Source: Paraspadella gotoi (lineage: Eukaryota; Chaetognatha). Taken from it: a stretch of 64,000 bases of DNA. Shown here piece after piece: positions 1 through 19,159 of this stretch (the stretch's first letter is position 1; each line of letters starts with the position of its first letter). The stretch covers positions 3,560,589-3,624,588 of the forward strand of contig CM119265.1 of the NCBI GenBank assembly GCA_051294375.1. Direction: 5' to 3'. The notes beneath the pieces were generated by a model. That model made no database searches. It worked only from the letters and a program-made list of their open reading frames with translations, and was not told where the DNA came from. The position numbers and the translations under genes are program-made.

Positions 1-4130
<4,130 letters not shown>

Positions 4131-5869
4131 TATCGAAATTCGAAATTAGAAATTAAAAAGTGATTAAATCTCACCATTGCCGACGGAACATTACACGTTT
4201 AACTTTAAATATTTAAACATTTAAACCTTTTTCTACGAAAATGACGACGAATTTCCTGGGATAAACTCTACATTTCACTTTTCGTCTCTCCGTCCGTCCA
4301 TCTGTCCTATTGACGTTTTAACCCCGAAAATCGATCCCGAGAATTTCTGCATTCTCGAACCCGACAGTTTTCGGTCTAGAGAGTCACGCCTGCATCCGAA
4401 TCATTTTTATTATTTAATGCACCTGGCAGAGATCATCCTGCCACCTGGAAAGCAGAGGGAAATCTTCCTCTGCACCTGCGACGATTTTGAGCGGAAATCG
4501 AGCGAAACGCGGTTTCGTCACAAAGGGGGCGNNNNNNNNNNNNNNNNNNNNNNNNNNNNNNNNNNNNNNNNNNNNNNNNNNNNNNNNNNNNNNNNNNNNN
4601 NNNNNNNNNNNNNNNNNNNNNNNNNNNNNNNNNNNNNNNNNNNNNNNNNNNNNNNNNNNNNNNNNNNNNNNNNNNNNNNNNNNNNNNNNNNNNNNNNNNN
4701 NNNNNNNNNNNNNNNNNNNNNNNNNNNNNNNNNNNNNNNNNNNNNNTATATATAAATATTTACTATTTACATCGATATCAATGTTGAATAGTAAAGTAAA
4801 ATAAAAATATCATAATCTCGCATATGACCCAAACAAAAACAACGATCATAAAATAATAACTTAGCTTTTCAGAAAATAGATATTGACATAGCAGTTTGAA
4901 CTCAATGCATGAAAGAATTTCGGAAGCCTAAATGCGATTTGACTCACCCAACGCAGAGAGAAAGGAGAGAGAGAGAGAGAGAGAGAGAGNNNNNNNNNNN
5001 NNNNNNNNNNNNNNAAAAAAAAGAGAGAGATTGTTTAGACATATCGGAAATTAGAAAATTAGAAAATTAAAAGTTGATTAAATCTCACCAATTGCCGACG
5101 AACATTACACGTTTAACTTTAAAATATTAAACATTTAAACTTTTCTAACGAAATGGACGACGAATTTCCTGGGATATTAACTCTACATTTTCACTTTTCG
5201 TCTCTCCGTCCGTCCTATTGACTTTTAACCCACCGAAATCGATCCGAGAATATCTGCATTCTCGGAACCGACAGTTTTCAAGTCGAGAGAGTCACTTCTG
5301 CATCCGAATCATTTTATTATTTAAATGCACCTGGCAGAGATGCATCTGCCACCTGGAAAGGCAAAAGAGGGAAATCCTTTCCTCTGCACCCTGCGACCGA
5401 TTTGACGGAAAATCGAAGCGAACGCGTTTCGTCACAAGGGGGCGGAGGGGGCGTGGGGAGGGTGGTGGCGGTGGCGGCGGTGGCCGGTGGCGGTGGCGGT
5501 GGTGCGTGGCAAGCGGTGGCGTGGCGTTGGCGCGTGGGAGACAGTATGTGGGGGGGGAGAAGTTTTTGGGGCCCCCCCAGAAACCCTTCAGGTTTTTTGA
5601 AAATAGAAATACCGGAAAAGACGAAAAGTAATTTTGATAAGAAAATTTAATTATATAGTAATATTTTACTATTTACAATCGGATATTCAATGTTGAATAG
5701 TAAAGTTAAAATAAAAAATATCATAATCTCGCAATATGAACCAAACAAAAACAACGAAATCATAAATAATAACTTAGCTTTTCAAGAAAATGATATTGAC
5801 ATAGCAGTTTGAACTCAAGTGCATGAAAGAAATTTCGGAAGCCTAAATGCGATTGACTTCACCCAACGC

Positions 5870-9480
<3,611 letters not shown>

Positions 9481-10197
9481 AAACCGTCCGCATGTAAAGG
9501 AATGGAATCTTAATTCCAATCTGTATCCATTCCACGTTCTTTGGTTCCAAGTCGATCCTTTTTCCGGTTGCTGCAATTCATTTCTCGGCGCCCAAGGCCG
9601 TAACGACGATAATTTTCTACGCCTGTGACGACGACGCCGCTTTTTTCTGAACGACGCCGCCTTCGAAAGAGACGATGCCGGTAGAGAACGGCGCCCAACC
9701 TTCGGTCCACCCCGCTCCTCTGGAAACTTTCCCTACCCACTGAGGCCTTACCTCTTTTTCTTTAAGCTATTTAACTTACTTCACACTTACCCCATTGAAG
9801 ATCCCCCTTTACTCTTTCCTCTCTCCGAAAACTATGAACCTTTTCTTTCACTTTATCCATTTTCTTATTTACTTTCCTAACTCAATCTAATTCTCCTTCG
9901 CTTTCAATTATTTCAACTGATTTCCTTTTTTTTTTCATCCCTCACATTTTGACTCTTTCTTCTTTCCTTCCTTTTCTTTTACTTTCCTCCATTTTCATTT
10001 CTCCCTTTCCTCTTCTTTAAATCCTCTCTCTCAACGACGACTGCTCTTTTATTTCCTACCTCACTTCTTCTTTTCCTCCCTTCTCTTCCTAACTCACTCC
10101 TCCCCTTTCTCTTTTCTTCCTCCCCCACGACTTGATTATGGGTCTGATATGATTGATGATCGCGTAATCATCTCTTCTCGCTTCCCTCTCTCTCAGA

Positions 10198-10345
10198 GAG
10201 AGCGACGAGAGAGACTTCGTTAAAAGGGGACGATTACACGCGCAAGAAAATCGTCTCTCCGTTTTAAACGAACCGCGGAGAACTTCGGTTTTATCGTTTT
10301 TTTTATTATCATTTTATTATTATTTTTAATTATTATTTAATTCTT
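10198..10345 (+). repeat. Copy A of an inverted repeat pair (partner at 12524-12727)
   Basis: The segment containing ACTTCGTTAAAAGGGG, CGTCTCTCCGTTTTAAACG and a following ATT/TTA-rich tail appears as its reverse complement at 12617-12727. A truncated second reverse-complement copy lies at 12524-12605. It is a dispersed repeat of unknown class, or one locus placed twice by the assembler. Confidence 0.65.
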
Positions 10346-11797
10346 ACGGCGACTTTCTGTATAATTAATTCGTAAAGGAAAAGGAAAGGAATCGTAAAAA
10401 ATAGGATTTAGATGAGGCGAGAATTTTTAAACGGGGATTTGGAAGTTAAGCCGGAATAAGGGGAGGAGAAACGGCAAGGGGTGGAGGAGGAGAGGGATGG
10501 AAAGGGAAGGAGGTAGGGAGAGGGAGGAATGAGAGGGAGGTGAGGAGGAGAGATGGAGGAAAATGGGGCAGGAAGAGGAGGGAGGAGAGAGGGAGGGCGG
10601 AGGAGGATAGAGGGAGGAACAGGAGAGAAGGGGGAGAGAGAGGGAGGCAGAGAGGGAAGGAGCCGAGAAGAAGAGAGAGGGAGGAAAGGGATGGGGGGAG
10701 AAGGAGAGAGGGAGGAAGGAGGAGGGAGGAGAGAGGCGAAGTGGCGGAGGACGGGAGAAGAGACAGGGAAAGGGAGAGAGAAAGGGAGGAGAGAGGGAGA
10801 AAAATGAAGGGGAGAAAGGAGAGATGGATGAGGAAGGATCCACCTTATAAAGTTAATAGTAAATAATTTGGACTAAGGCCTTTATTCTCTTTAGATTTAC
10901 CAAATACCATGTATTATGTAATTAAAAATTAAATATTCATTAAATTGTCAACTTCCGGTTATCGTTCAACGGACCAAAAGCGACACGAAGCTTTACTTAC
11001 GAAGAAGTAAGTTGCGAAGCTAAGACGCGGGTGATTGGGATAAGGACAAGGTTATCGGTCGGGAGGTGCTGTCAGCGACGGGTCCGCTTTGATCAAGCAC
11101 ACCAAGACCGAAGAACATAAAGGTTCAGTTTGTCGTCGGTCGAGATGAGCTCGAGGGAAAAAACGGGCCGTCACATTTCAGAGGACGTCACTTTCAGAGG
11201 GTCACTTTTTTTTCGTAGGAGGTCAGCAGTTTAGCGGGAAGGAATTTCGGCGTCCACTTTTGTATGAATCGTCTTTTAGTGTCGAGCGGGTGGGGGCGGC
11301 GGATGGTAGAGGGCGGAGCGAGTGGAAGTCGTTCGTTGTGCAGTAGACCTGATTCCACGGGCTTCGTCGGCGTTCGTCTTGTTGTTGTTGTTTGTTGTCG
11401 CGTGGGCACCGATTGGGAAAGGCAGAAAGAGAGCGGGGAAAAGCAAGGCATGGTGAGATAAAGGTGTGACATGAGAATTTTTAGATGACAAGGAGGACAC
11501 AGGAACACAGCGTAGGTCGTGAATTAGTGGATATGGTCAGCAACGAGGCTGAATTGGGATTGGTGATCTGCGTTCATGCAAAGAGGTGATTGGGGATTGG
11601 TGACTATGGTCAGCATTGAGCTCTCAAAATAAGATATAATAGGAGAATTTCGGCGATGCCAAATTCCCAGGGCAAGGACCAAATAGCAGAAAGGTCATTT
11701 TCGCCAAACGTGGGGAGTTAATCGAATGAGAAAAGTCTTCTCAATTTGGGCGTGAACTCTCTCTCTCTTCTCTTCTCTCTCTCTCTCTTCTCTCTCT

Positions 11798-11828
<31 letters not shown>

Positions 11829-12101
11829 TCTTCTCTCTCTCTCTCTCTCTTTCTCCCGAGAAAAATAAGGGGCGAGAGTCATTCACGCCTGTAGGGGTCT
11901 CCCCTATGAAAAGGGAACAGGGTTGAGTCAATTGCGGCGGGTCAAAAAAAAAAGAAGATGGGCGGCCAAACAAAGAACGCCGTTCTCGAGATCAAACCGC
12001 AAAATGGCCATAAACGGTTGGGTGGGGAAAGGAGGAGGGGCGGTGGGGGTTTGGAGGTTTTGGGAGACGCCATTTTGCGGTCGATTTCTGCCCCTGTGAA
12101 T

Positions 12102-12180
<79 letters not shown>

Positions 12181-12523
12181 NNNNNNNNNNNNNNNNNNNN
12201 NNNNNNNNNNNNNNNNNNNNNNNNNNNNNNNNNNNNNNNNNNNNNNNNNNNNNNNNNNNNNNNNNNNNNNNNNNNNNNNNNNNNNNNNNNNNNNNNNNNN
12301 NNNNNNNNNNNNNNNNNNNNNNNNNNNNNNNNNNNNNNNNNNNNNNNNNNNNNNNNNNNNNNNNNNNNNNNNNNNNNNNNNNNNNNNNNNNNNNNNNNNN
12401 NNNNNNNNNNNNNNNNNNNNNNNNNNNNNNNNNNNNNNNNNNNNNNNNNNNNNNNNNNNNNNNNNNNNNNNNNNNNNNNNNNNNNNNNNNNNNNNNNNNN
12501 NNNNNNNNNNNNNNNNNNNNNNN

Positions 12524-12727
12524 TTAAATAATAATAAAATAATAATAAAATGATAATAAAAAACCCGATAAAACGAAGTTCTCGCGGTTCGTTAAAAACG
12601 GAGAGNNNNNNNNNNAAATGATAATAAAAAAAACCGATAAAACGAAGTTCTCGCGGTTCGTTTAAAACGGAGAGACGTTTTCTTGCCCGTCGTAATCGTC
12701 CCCTTTTAACGAAGTCTCTCTCTCGCT
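12524..12727 (-). repeat. Copy B of the inverted repeat pair, split by a 10-N gap
   Basis: The reverse complement matches 10198-10345. The first half (12524-12605) duplicates the start of the second half (12617-12675) across a gap of exactly 10 Ns. That looks like an unmerged contig overlap rather than true sequence. Confidence 0.65.
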
Positions 12728-14140
12728 CTCTCTCTTTCTCGCTCTCTCGCTCTCTCTCTTTCCCGCTCTCTCGCTCTCTCTGTTTGTGTTCTCATTTCAT
12801 CATCGGCGAAAACTTCGATATGATTTACCCACAATTGGCGGTTGAACCTCATTCAACCAAAGTTCTGATACCCTAATTCTTCAATGCTGTAATCCCTTCA
12901 ACCTTTTGCAAGTGTCCTTAAAACGTTCGCCTTTACCCTAATTCCTGTCCTTGAATTAGATATTCAATTAAAAGAAATTATTGAATTTATCTATTAATAT
13001 TATAACATCACAAATTCCGGAAATACAAACCACAGTCATAAGCACCCTTTTTTGATTTAAAATACCATCCCGGTAATTAGCTACATAACTTCTCGCTAAT
13101 AATTCCTGAACTTTTTTTCAATAACTGTTANNNNNNNNNNNNNNNNNNNNNNNNNNNNNNNNNNNNNNNNNNNNNNNNNNNNNNNNNNNNNNNNNNNNNN
13201 NNNNNNNNNNNNNNNNNNNNNNNNNNNNNNNNNNNNNNNNNNNNNNNNNNNNNNNNNNNNNNNNNNNNNNNNNNNNNNNNNNNNNNNNNNNNNNNNNNNN
13301 NNNNNNNNNNNNNNNNNNNNNNNNNNNNNNNNNNNNNNNNNNNNNNNNNNNNNNNNNNNNNNNNNNNNNNNNNNNNNNNNNNNNNNNNNNNNNNNNNNNN
13401 NNNNNNNNNNNNNNNNNNNNNNNNNNNNNNNNNNNNNNNNNNNNNNNNNNNNNNNNNNNNNNNNNNNNNNNNNNNNNNAGAAGATTCGGGAAGTTGTTAC
13501 GGAAGCTAAGGATATTAGGCATTAGAAAAATCGAGCTCAGCCTTAGTAAAACAAAATGTGTTATTAACTCATTTATCAAGCCATCACGTTGGGAAGGAAC
13601 CGATAAAAGCACTTTCAACAAGGAAATGATTAAAATACATATGCAAATTACAATATAAAAAAACAGACTGCTGAATCAAAAATTAGTAGAAAGAAATATC
13701 AAAGAATTAGAACCAGAAGAAAATGGAGAGATAGAGAGAGATGATTTAAAAGGATAGGGTTGAAAGTTAGAGGAAGATTGGAGACGAAAGAGGAAGACAA
13801 AGAGGAAAAGAGAGAGGTAAACCATAAATGAGAGGCAGACACGAGGGGAAGAAGCAGAGGAGAGGAGACGAGGAGAGAGGGAGGAGAGAGAGAGAGACGA
13901 TGATTCCAGCGCGCGACTTCTCCTTCGACCGGAAGTTGTAGCGACGCATAATGATGCAACTATATCATCTTTTTCTTTCTCCCGCCGGTTTTTAATTAAG
14001 AGAGAGAGAGAGCAGAGAGAGAGGAGAGACGAGAGAGAGAGTAGAGGCGTGGTCTGAGACATGGCATGAAATTTCTTACGCAGAGTAGCATGAGAGCAAG
14101 AGAGAGAGAGAGCGCAGAGAGAGAGTGTGACTGATATGTC

Positions 14141-15430
14141 TAAAACCCACATCTGCGGCCTGCCTCACTCGTTTTAACTCGCGGAAAACGCCCGCCGCCG
14201 CGCTCACGCCGCAGCCGCAGCCGGCCGCAGCCGCCGGCGCGCGCTGTCGTCACAGTCAGCATAATTCTCTACCAAAATTACATTTGGTCGTCGAATCTTT
14301 CAAGTTTCCTGAGTCTCCTTACCTTATAGGTTTGTAAAAATCTCAGTCGTATCTCAAACTCAGAAACAAAGTTCAAATTACGTACATTTTTATATTATTT
14401 AATGTAATTGTCGTTCGTATATGTTTGAAAGTATCAGCATCAGAATCTGATATGAATAAAACACCTCATTGCTATAATAAACAAAGTTGTTTTCTTGAAC
14501 TGAGTCTTAACCGATATTTAAACATACTTACTTACAATAGTCATAAACGAACACAAATTCCATCTCTTTCTCTTCGATTCGCTAATTTCCTAATTTCCCT
14601 AAACGCAGAAAATAGAAGAAGAATAAAAATAAAAATAAAAATGAAACAATAAAACAATAAAAATGACTTCGAATCTATTTGTCATTTTTTCTCAGAGTTC
14701 ATTACCTGACTCAAATCATTTCTCGACCATTTTAGTCCAAAAAAAAGAGAGAAGTTATGATGTGGCTACATAAAATAATTATGTTTAATAATGTTTCGAT
14801 GCGAATTCTCTCTTTCATCATTTATTTTGAAAACAAAGTCAAGTTGAGCTTAAGAAAAATATATTGTGTTGTATAGATGCTCCCTCTATTTCCAGAAGAC
14901 AACACTGACTTCCCCTTCCCAAATTAAATTATTAGATAAATAAAACATTTTTTAAAAAAGAAAGCAATATATGTTTGATTAAATAATATAGATTAAATAC
15001 TAAATCCTTCATAAAAATATTAAAATATTAAAATAGAAAAATAGAAAATAGTGAAACAAGTAATTTGCAAATTTTCATATAATCTCTGAACTTTTCTTTT
15101 TATCTTTTGTTTTTCAAAATCATTTTTACGACAACAAAAAAAGCGTAAATTTGGTTTTATTTTCGGTCCATTAACTGCGAGCAGATTGGGCGGCGGCTTC
15201 GGCGTCGGGGGAGGCGGCGGCGGCGGTGGCGGCGGCGGCGGCGGCGGCGGTGGGGTAATCGGCGAACGTCCCTAATGTCCGAACACCGCCGCAAAAACGA
15301 CTCGCGTACCGATGACAAAAAGTACAAAAAATGACATCAGGCAAAATGGTGGGGAGGGTGAACGTCTTAATCAGCGTGGTGTCAGCAGCAGCGGCGGCGG
15401 CGGCGGCGGCGGCGGCGGTGGCTGCACCCT
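14141..15430. other. Intergenic sequence with three short GC-rich triplet tracts
   Basis: A CpG-rich block at 14155-14255 contains repeated GCAGCCG and GCCGCCG. Two (GGC)n tracts lie at about 15187-15252 and 15391-15421. The rest is AT-rich with no supported exon. The GC-rich blocks could mark a promoter, but I see no gene beginning next to them. Confidence 0.5.
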
Positions 15431-15500
15431 AACATGACGCGACGAGGATCATTAAGACATGAAAAAAAATGTGTTTTTTCTTTCTTTTTTTTTTCTTTTA

Positions 15501-15626
15501 ATCATGAAAAGTCAAGACTCATGATTTGCATATTTCGTTCTCATCTTGTTTCCGTCAAATTTATTACATCATAAATCATTTCAGAGTCGCTTTTAAATTT
15601 GGAATATTCACTTGACTTTTCATGAT
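15501..15626. repeat. Short perfect inverted repeat
   Basis: ATCATGAAAAGTCAAG at 15501-15516 is the exact reverse complement of CTTGACTTTTCATGAT at 15611-15626. The span of 126 bp is in the range of a very small non-autonomous element. No target-site duplication was recognised. Confidence 0.5.
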
Positions 15627-15741
15627 TTATTTATCGTTTAACCTTTAGTTTAGTCTTTTTTATTGTTTACGAACCGATTCATCAATTGACTGAGTAAGCT
15701 TTTTCAATAAAGAATCTTTTTTTATGAATAGAATTAATATA

Positions 15742-18700
15742 CAGTACCGAAACCTAGAATGTCGTAAGTCTTGACATGTAAAACTTTTCCATTATAGGAA
15801 AATGGCTTTAGGATTTTATAGTAGTGTCTGGATTGGTCTGGCTATTGCCCATTTTAGGCCAATTTTCAATAAATATATCCTAACCTCTTAAAAATTGGGT
15901 TCAAATTTTTTTTGTTAAAAACTTGCATAGCTCTAAGTATATTTGAAATTTTTTCTTAAAATTTTGCTAACTTTGTACTCAAGAGGTTTGTAAACTTCCT
16001 GTAGAAATATTGTTACATAAAAAATTTTTTTGCCATTTTTTGCAGTCTGATATTTTGATGGTCATTTTTTCAATGAGCCATAACTTCCTTATTTGTGAAT
16101 ATTTATGGTTTTAAATTTTAGTCATAAGTGGGCCTTGGGTAGTCCTGCCATTGCATATAAATTTCCCAGTTCATTTTAAAAAAAAACTTTTTGCACAGGC
16201 CCCCAAAAATTTTTTTTTACAAAATTCAATTGTCAATTCCTGCTAAAAATTATTAATTGCAATATGTTATTCTTGCCTATAAATCAGTTAAACATATTCA
16301 AAATAACCTAAAGCAAAAAATTTCTCAACATTTTGAAGAAACTGCATTTGCATATTGTTGCATTTTAATCATTTTTCAAGTTTTTTTACTCTAAAAGTAA
16401 TCATTTTTTAAAATTTGGTTTGACGATAGCTATATCATCAAACCATTTACAAATATACCATGCAAACCTAAATTTAATAAATTTAAAATATTTTAATATT
16501 TTTTAATATATTATTAAAAATTATAATTTTAATAAGCATTCTGCTAACTTTTTCAATGTGGGCATCATTAAAAAGAGGGCAACTGAGGATTCTAAAATAT
16601 AATAATTTTTTACCAAATTTAATGTCCCAAAGCTGAGTTAATTCTTTTCAAATGGTCAGAAAATTAAAAAAAACATACTTTTTAAAAACCTTTTATAAAA
16701 ATGCGGCTATGATAGCTTTGTTTCAATAACTTAGGCAATTAGGTCAAGAATTGTTTCATATTTTTGGTGGTAGTTGACATGGTCCAGCGAATAAAAGAAA
16801 TATATAAGTAGAGTTCCTCAACCTCGATTTTAAATTTGGCCAGAAAATTTTACTCTTTTTTACCAAATTTTACCGTTCGCTGAAACTGTTTTTCCGATTA
16901 CACAAAATAAATTTGAGAAATAAAGAAATTAATAGTACCAATAGCTTGGTGTTATGTTTCAAATAAATGGGAAAAAAATTCTCGTTAAAAATTTTATCTG
17001 GAACAGGGTAAACTAAGCTTTACCAATGGCATTCGTCCAAGCCAATCGTTCTTTCAAATAATTTTTGTTTTTATTTAATACATTTGAAAGGGAAAAAAAG
17101 AAAAATTTCGGAATGCAAGCTGGCTATGAAACGGTACAAATAATTGTACATTTGTGACTTGACAATCTATGCCCTTTTATGTCTTGGCTAATGGGGGCAT
17201 GTAAATAAACCTAAAAAATTTAATCATTAAGTCAATCAATCAACCCTTTCAAATAGGTTGTTCTGCCGAATTTTTTTAGGGGAGAAAAAAATCTTTTTAG
17301 TGAAGAAAAAAAATTTCGCGGAACAGTCCATTTGAAAGGGTTGATTGGACTGACTTAATGATTGAATTTTTGGGTTTATTTACTGCCCCATTTACCCAAA
17401 GACATTAAAAGGCATGATTTATCAAGTCACGATGTCCAGATTATCTGTACCTTTTCATGCCAACCAGCATTCGACTTTTCTTTTTTCCCTTTCAAAATGT
17501 AATTAAATAAAAAAAATATTTAAGAACGATTGGCATGGACGATGCCATTGCGTAAGTCTTAGTTACCCCTGGTCCAGATCAAATTTTTTTAAACCCGAGG
17601 TTTTTTTTCCTTCTATTTCAAACCATAACACCAACTAGTGGCTACTAAAAATTCTATATTTTTCAATTCTATTTTTGTGTAATCAGAGAAACATTAGGCG
17701 TACTCTATAACTGGTAAAAAAGGGTAAAATGTTCTGCCAAATTTTTAAAAATCGATTGAGGAATCTACTATAATATTTCTTATTCCCTGGTACATGTCAC
17801 AACCACCAAAATGATGAACAATCTTGACCTAATTGCCAAGTATTGAAGCAAAGCTATCATAGCCGCATTTTTTTATAAAGTTTAAAAGAGTAGTGTATTT
17901 TTTAAATTTTTGAACCACTTTGGAAAAGATCTATCTCAGCTTTGGACATTAAATTTTGGTAAAAAAATGTATATATTTAGAATCCTCGAGTGCCCTCTTT
18001 CAATGATGCCCACATTGAAAAAGTTAGCAGAATGCTTATTAAAATTATAATTTTTAATAATATTTTAAAAAGATATTAAAAATAATTTAAAATTTATTTA
18101 AAAATTAAGGTTTTGATGCGTATATTTGAAAAGGTTTGATGGTATACTATCGTCAAAACCAAATTTTAAAAATGGATTACTTTTAGGTAAAAAAAATTGA
18201 AAAAGATAAAATGCAACAATACTGCCAAATGAGTTTTTTTAGAAAATGTTGAGAAAAATTTTTTGCTTTAGGGTTTATTTTTGAATATGTTTTTAACTGA
18301 TTTATAGGCAAAGAATAACAATTATTTGCAATTAATATTTTTAGCAGGATTGACAATTGAATTTTGTAAAAAAATTTTGGCCTGTGCCAAAAGTTTTTAA
18401 AATGACTGAAATTTATATGCAATGCAGGACTACCAAGGGTCCCACTTATTACTAAATTAAAACCATAATATTCACAAAATAAGGAAGTTATGCATCATTA
18501 AAAAATTGACCATCAAAAATTCAGCACTGATAAAAATGGCAAAAATTTTTTTATAGTAACAATTATTTTACCAGGAAGTTACAACCTCTTGAGTAAAGTT
18601 AGCAAAATTTTAAGAAAATTTCAAAATATATTAGAGCTATGCCAAGTTTTAACAAAAAATTTGACCAATTTTTAAGAGCGTTTAGGATTATTTATTTGAA

Positions 18701-18828
18701 AAAAATTGCTAAAATGGGCAATAGCCAGACATCCAGACAACTTACCTATTAAAATCCTAAAAGCCATTACCTATAAATGAAAAGTTATTTACATGTACAG
18801 ACTTACGACATTCTAGGTTTCCGGTATG
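15742..18828. mobile_element. Foldback-type element with ~1.5 kb inverted arms, TA-flanked
   Basis: The left end (CAGTACCGAAACCTAGAATG) matches the reverse complement of the right end (CATACCGGAAACCTAGAATG). The match continues inward to a centre near 17285; for example CAACCCTTTCAAAT at 17239-17252 is mirrored by ATTTGAAAGGGTTG at 17330-17343. The unpaired spacer is only a few tens of bases. The arms differ by many substitutions and indels, so this is an old element rather than a read palindrome. A TA dinucleotide flanks both ends (15740-15741 and 18829-18830), and the left terminus begins CAGT, as in Tc1/mariner-type elements. No transposase frame is present, so it would be non-autonomous. 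Class assignment is inference. Confidence 0.75.
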
Positions 18829-19159
18829 TATTATCGTTTCACCTCTTTTATTTAGAAAATTGTGAAAAACAAAAGTTGTACAATGTATGTACAAACTAAT
18901 TTAAAAAACAATTTATCATTCAAAGTGATTTTTATTTGAATTTACTCATGTGCCCGTTGTTAAAATGCATTAATAGTAACACAATTTTAATTTAAACCAT
19001 ATAAATGATTAGTAGTTGACAATTTTTTTATTCTTATTTTCACCGAGTTTTTTTAAAACATATTCACAGGTTAGTACGGCATCTACGAACTAGCTAAATT
19101 CTTTAACTCATAGTTTAATATGAAAATTTAAATTTTTTTCTAATTTTTTAACAATTAAA

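Larger units (their letters stand above)
9481..14140. repeat. Low-complexity intergenic sequence with purine and GA/CT tracts
   Basis: Contents are a pyrimidine-rich stretch (9760-10130), a G/A-rich tract (10440-10830), a (CT)n tract (11758-11855), (GA)n running into the 12181-12523 gap, a CT-rich tract (12716-12785), the 13131-13478 gap and GA-rich sequence (13720-14125). Unique sequence at 10860-11700 and 12785-13130 was read on both strands. No exon series with matching splice phases was found. Confidence 0.7.
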
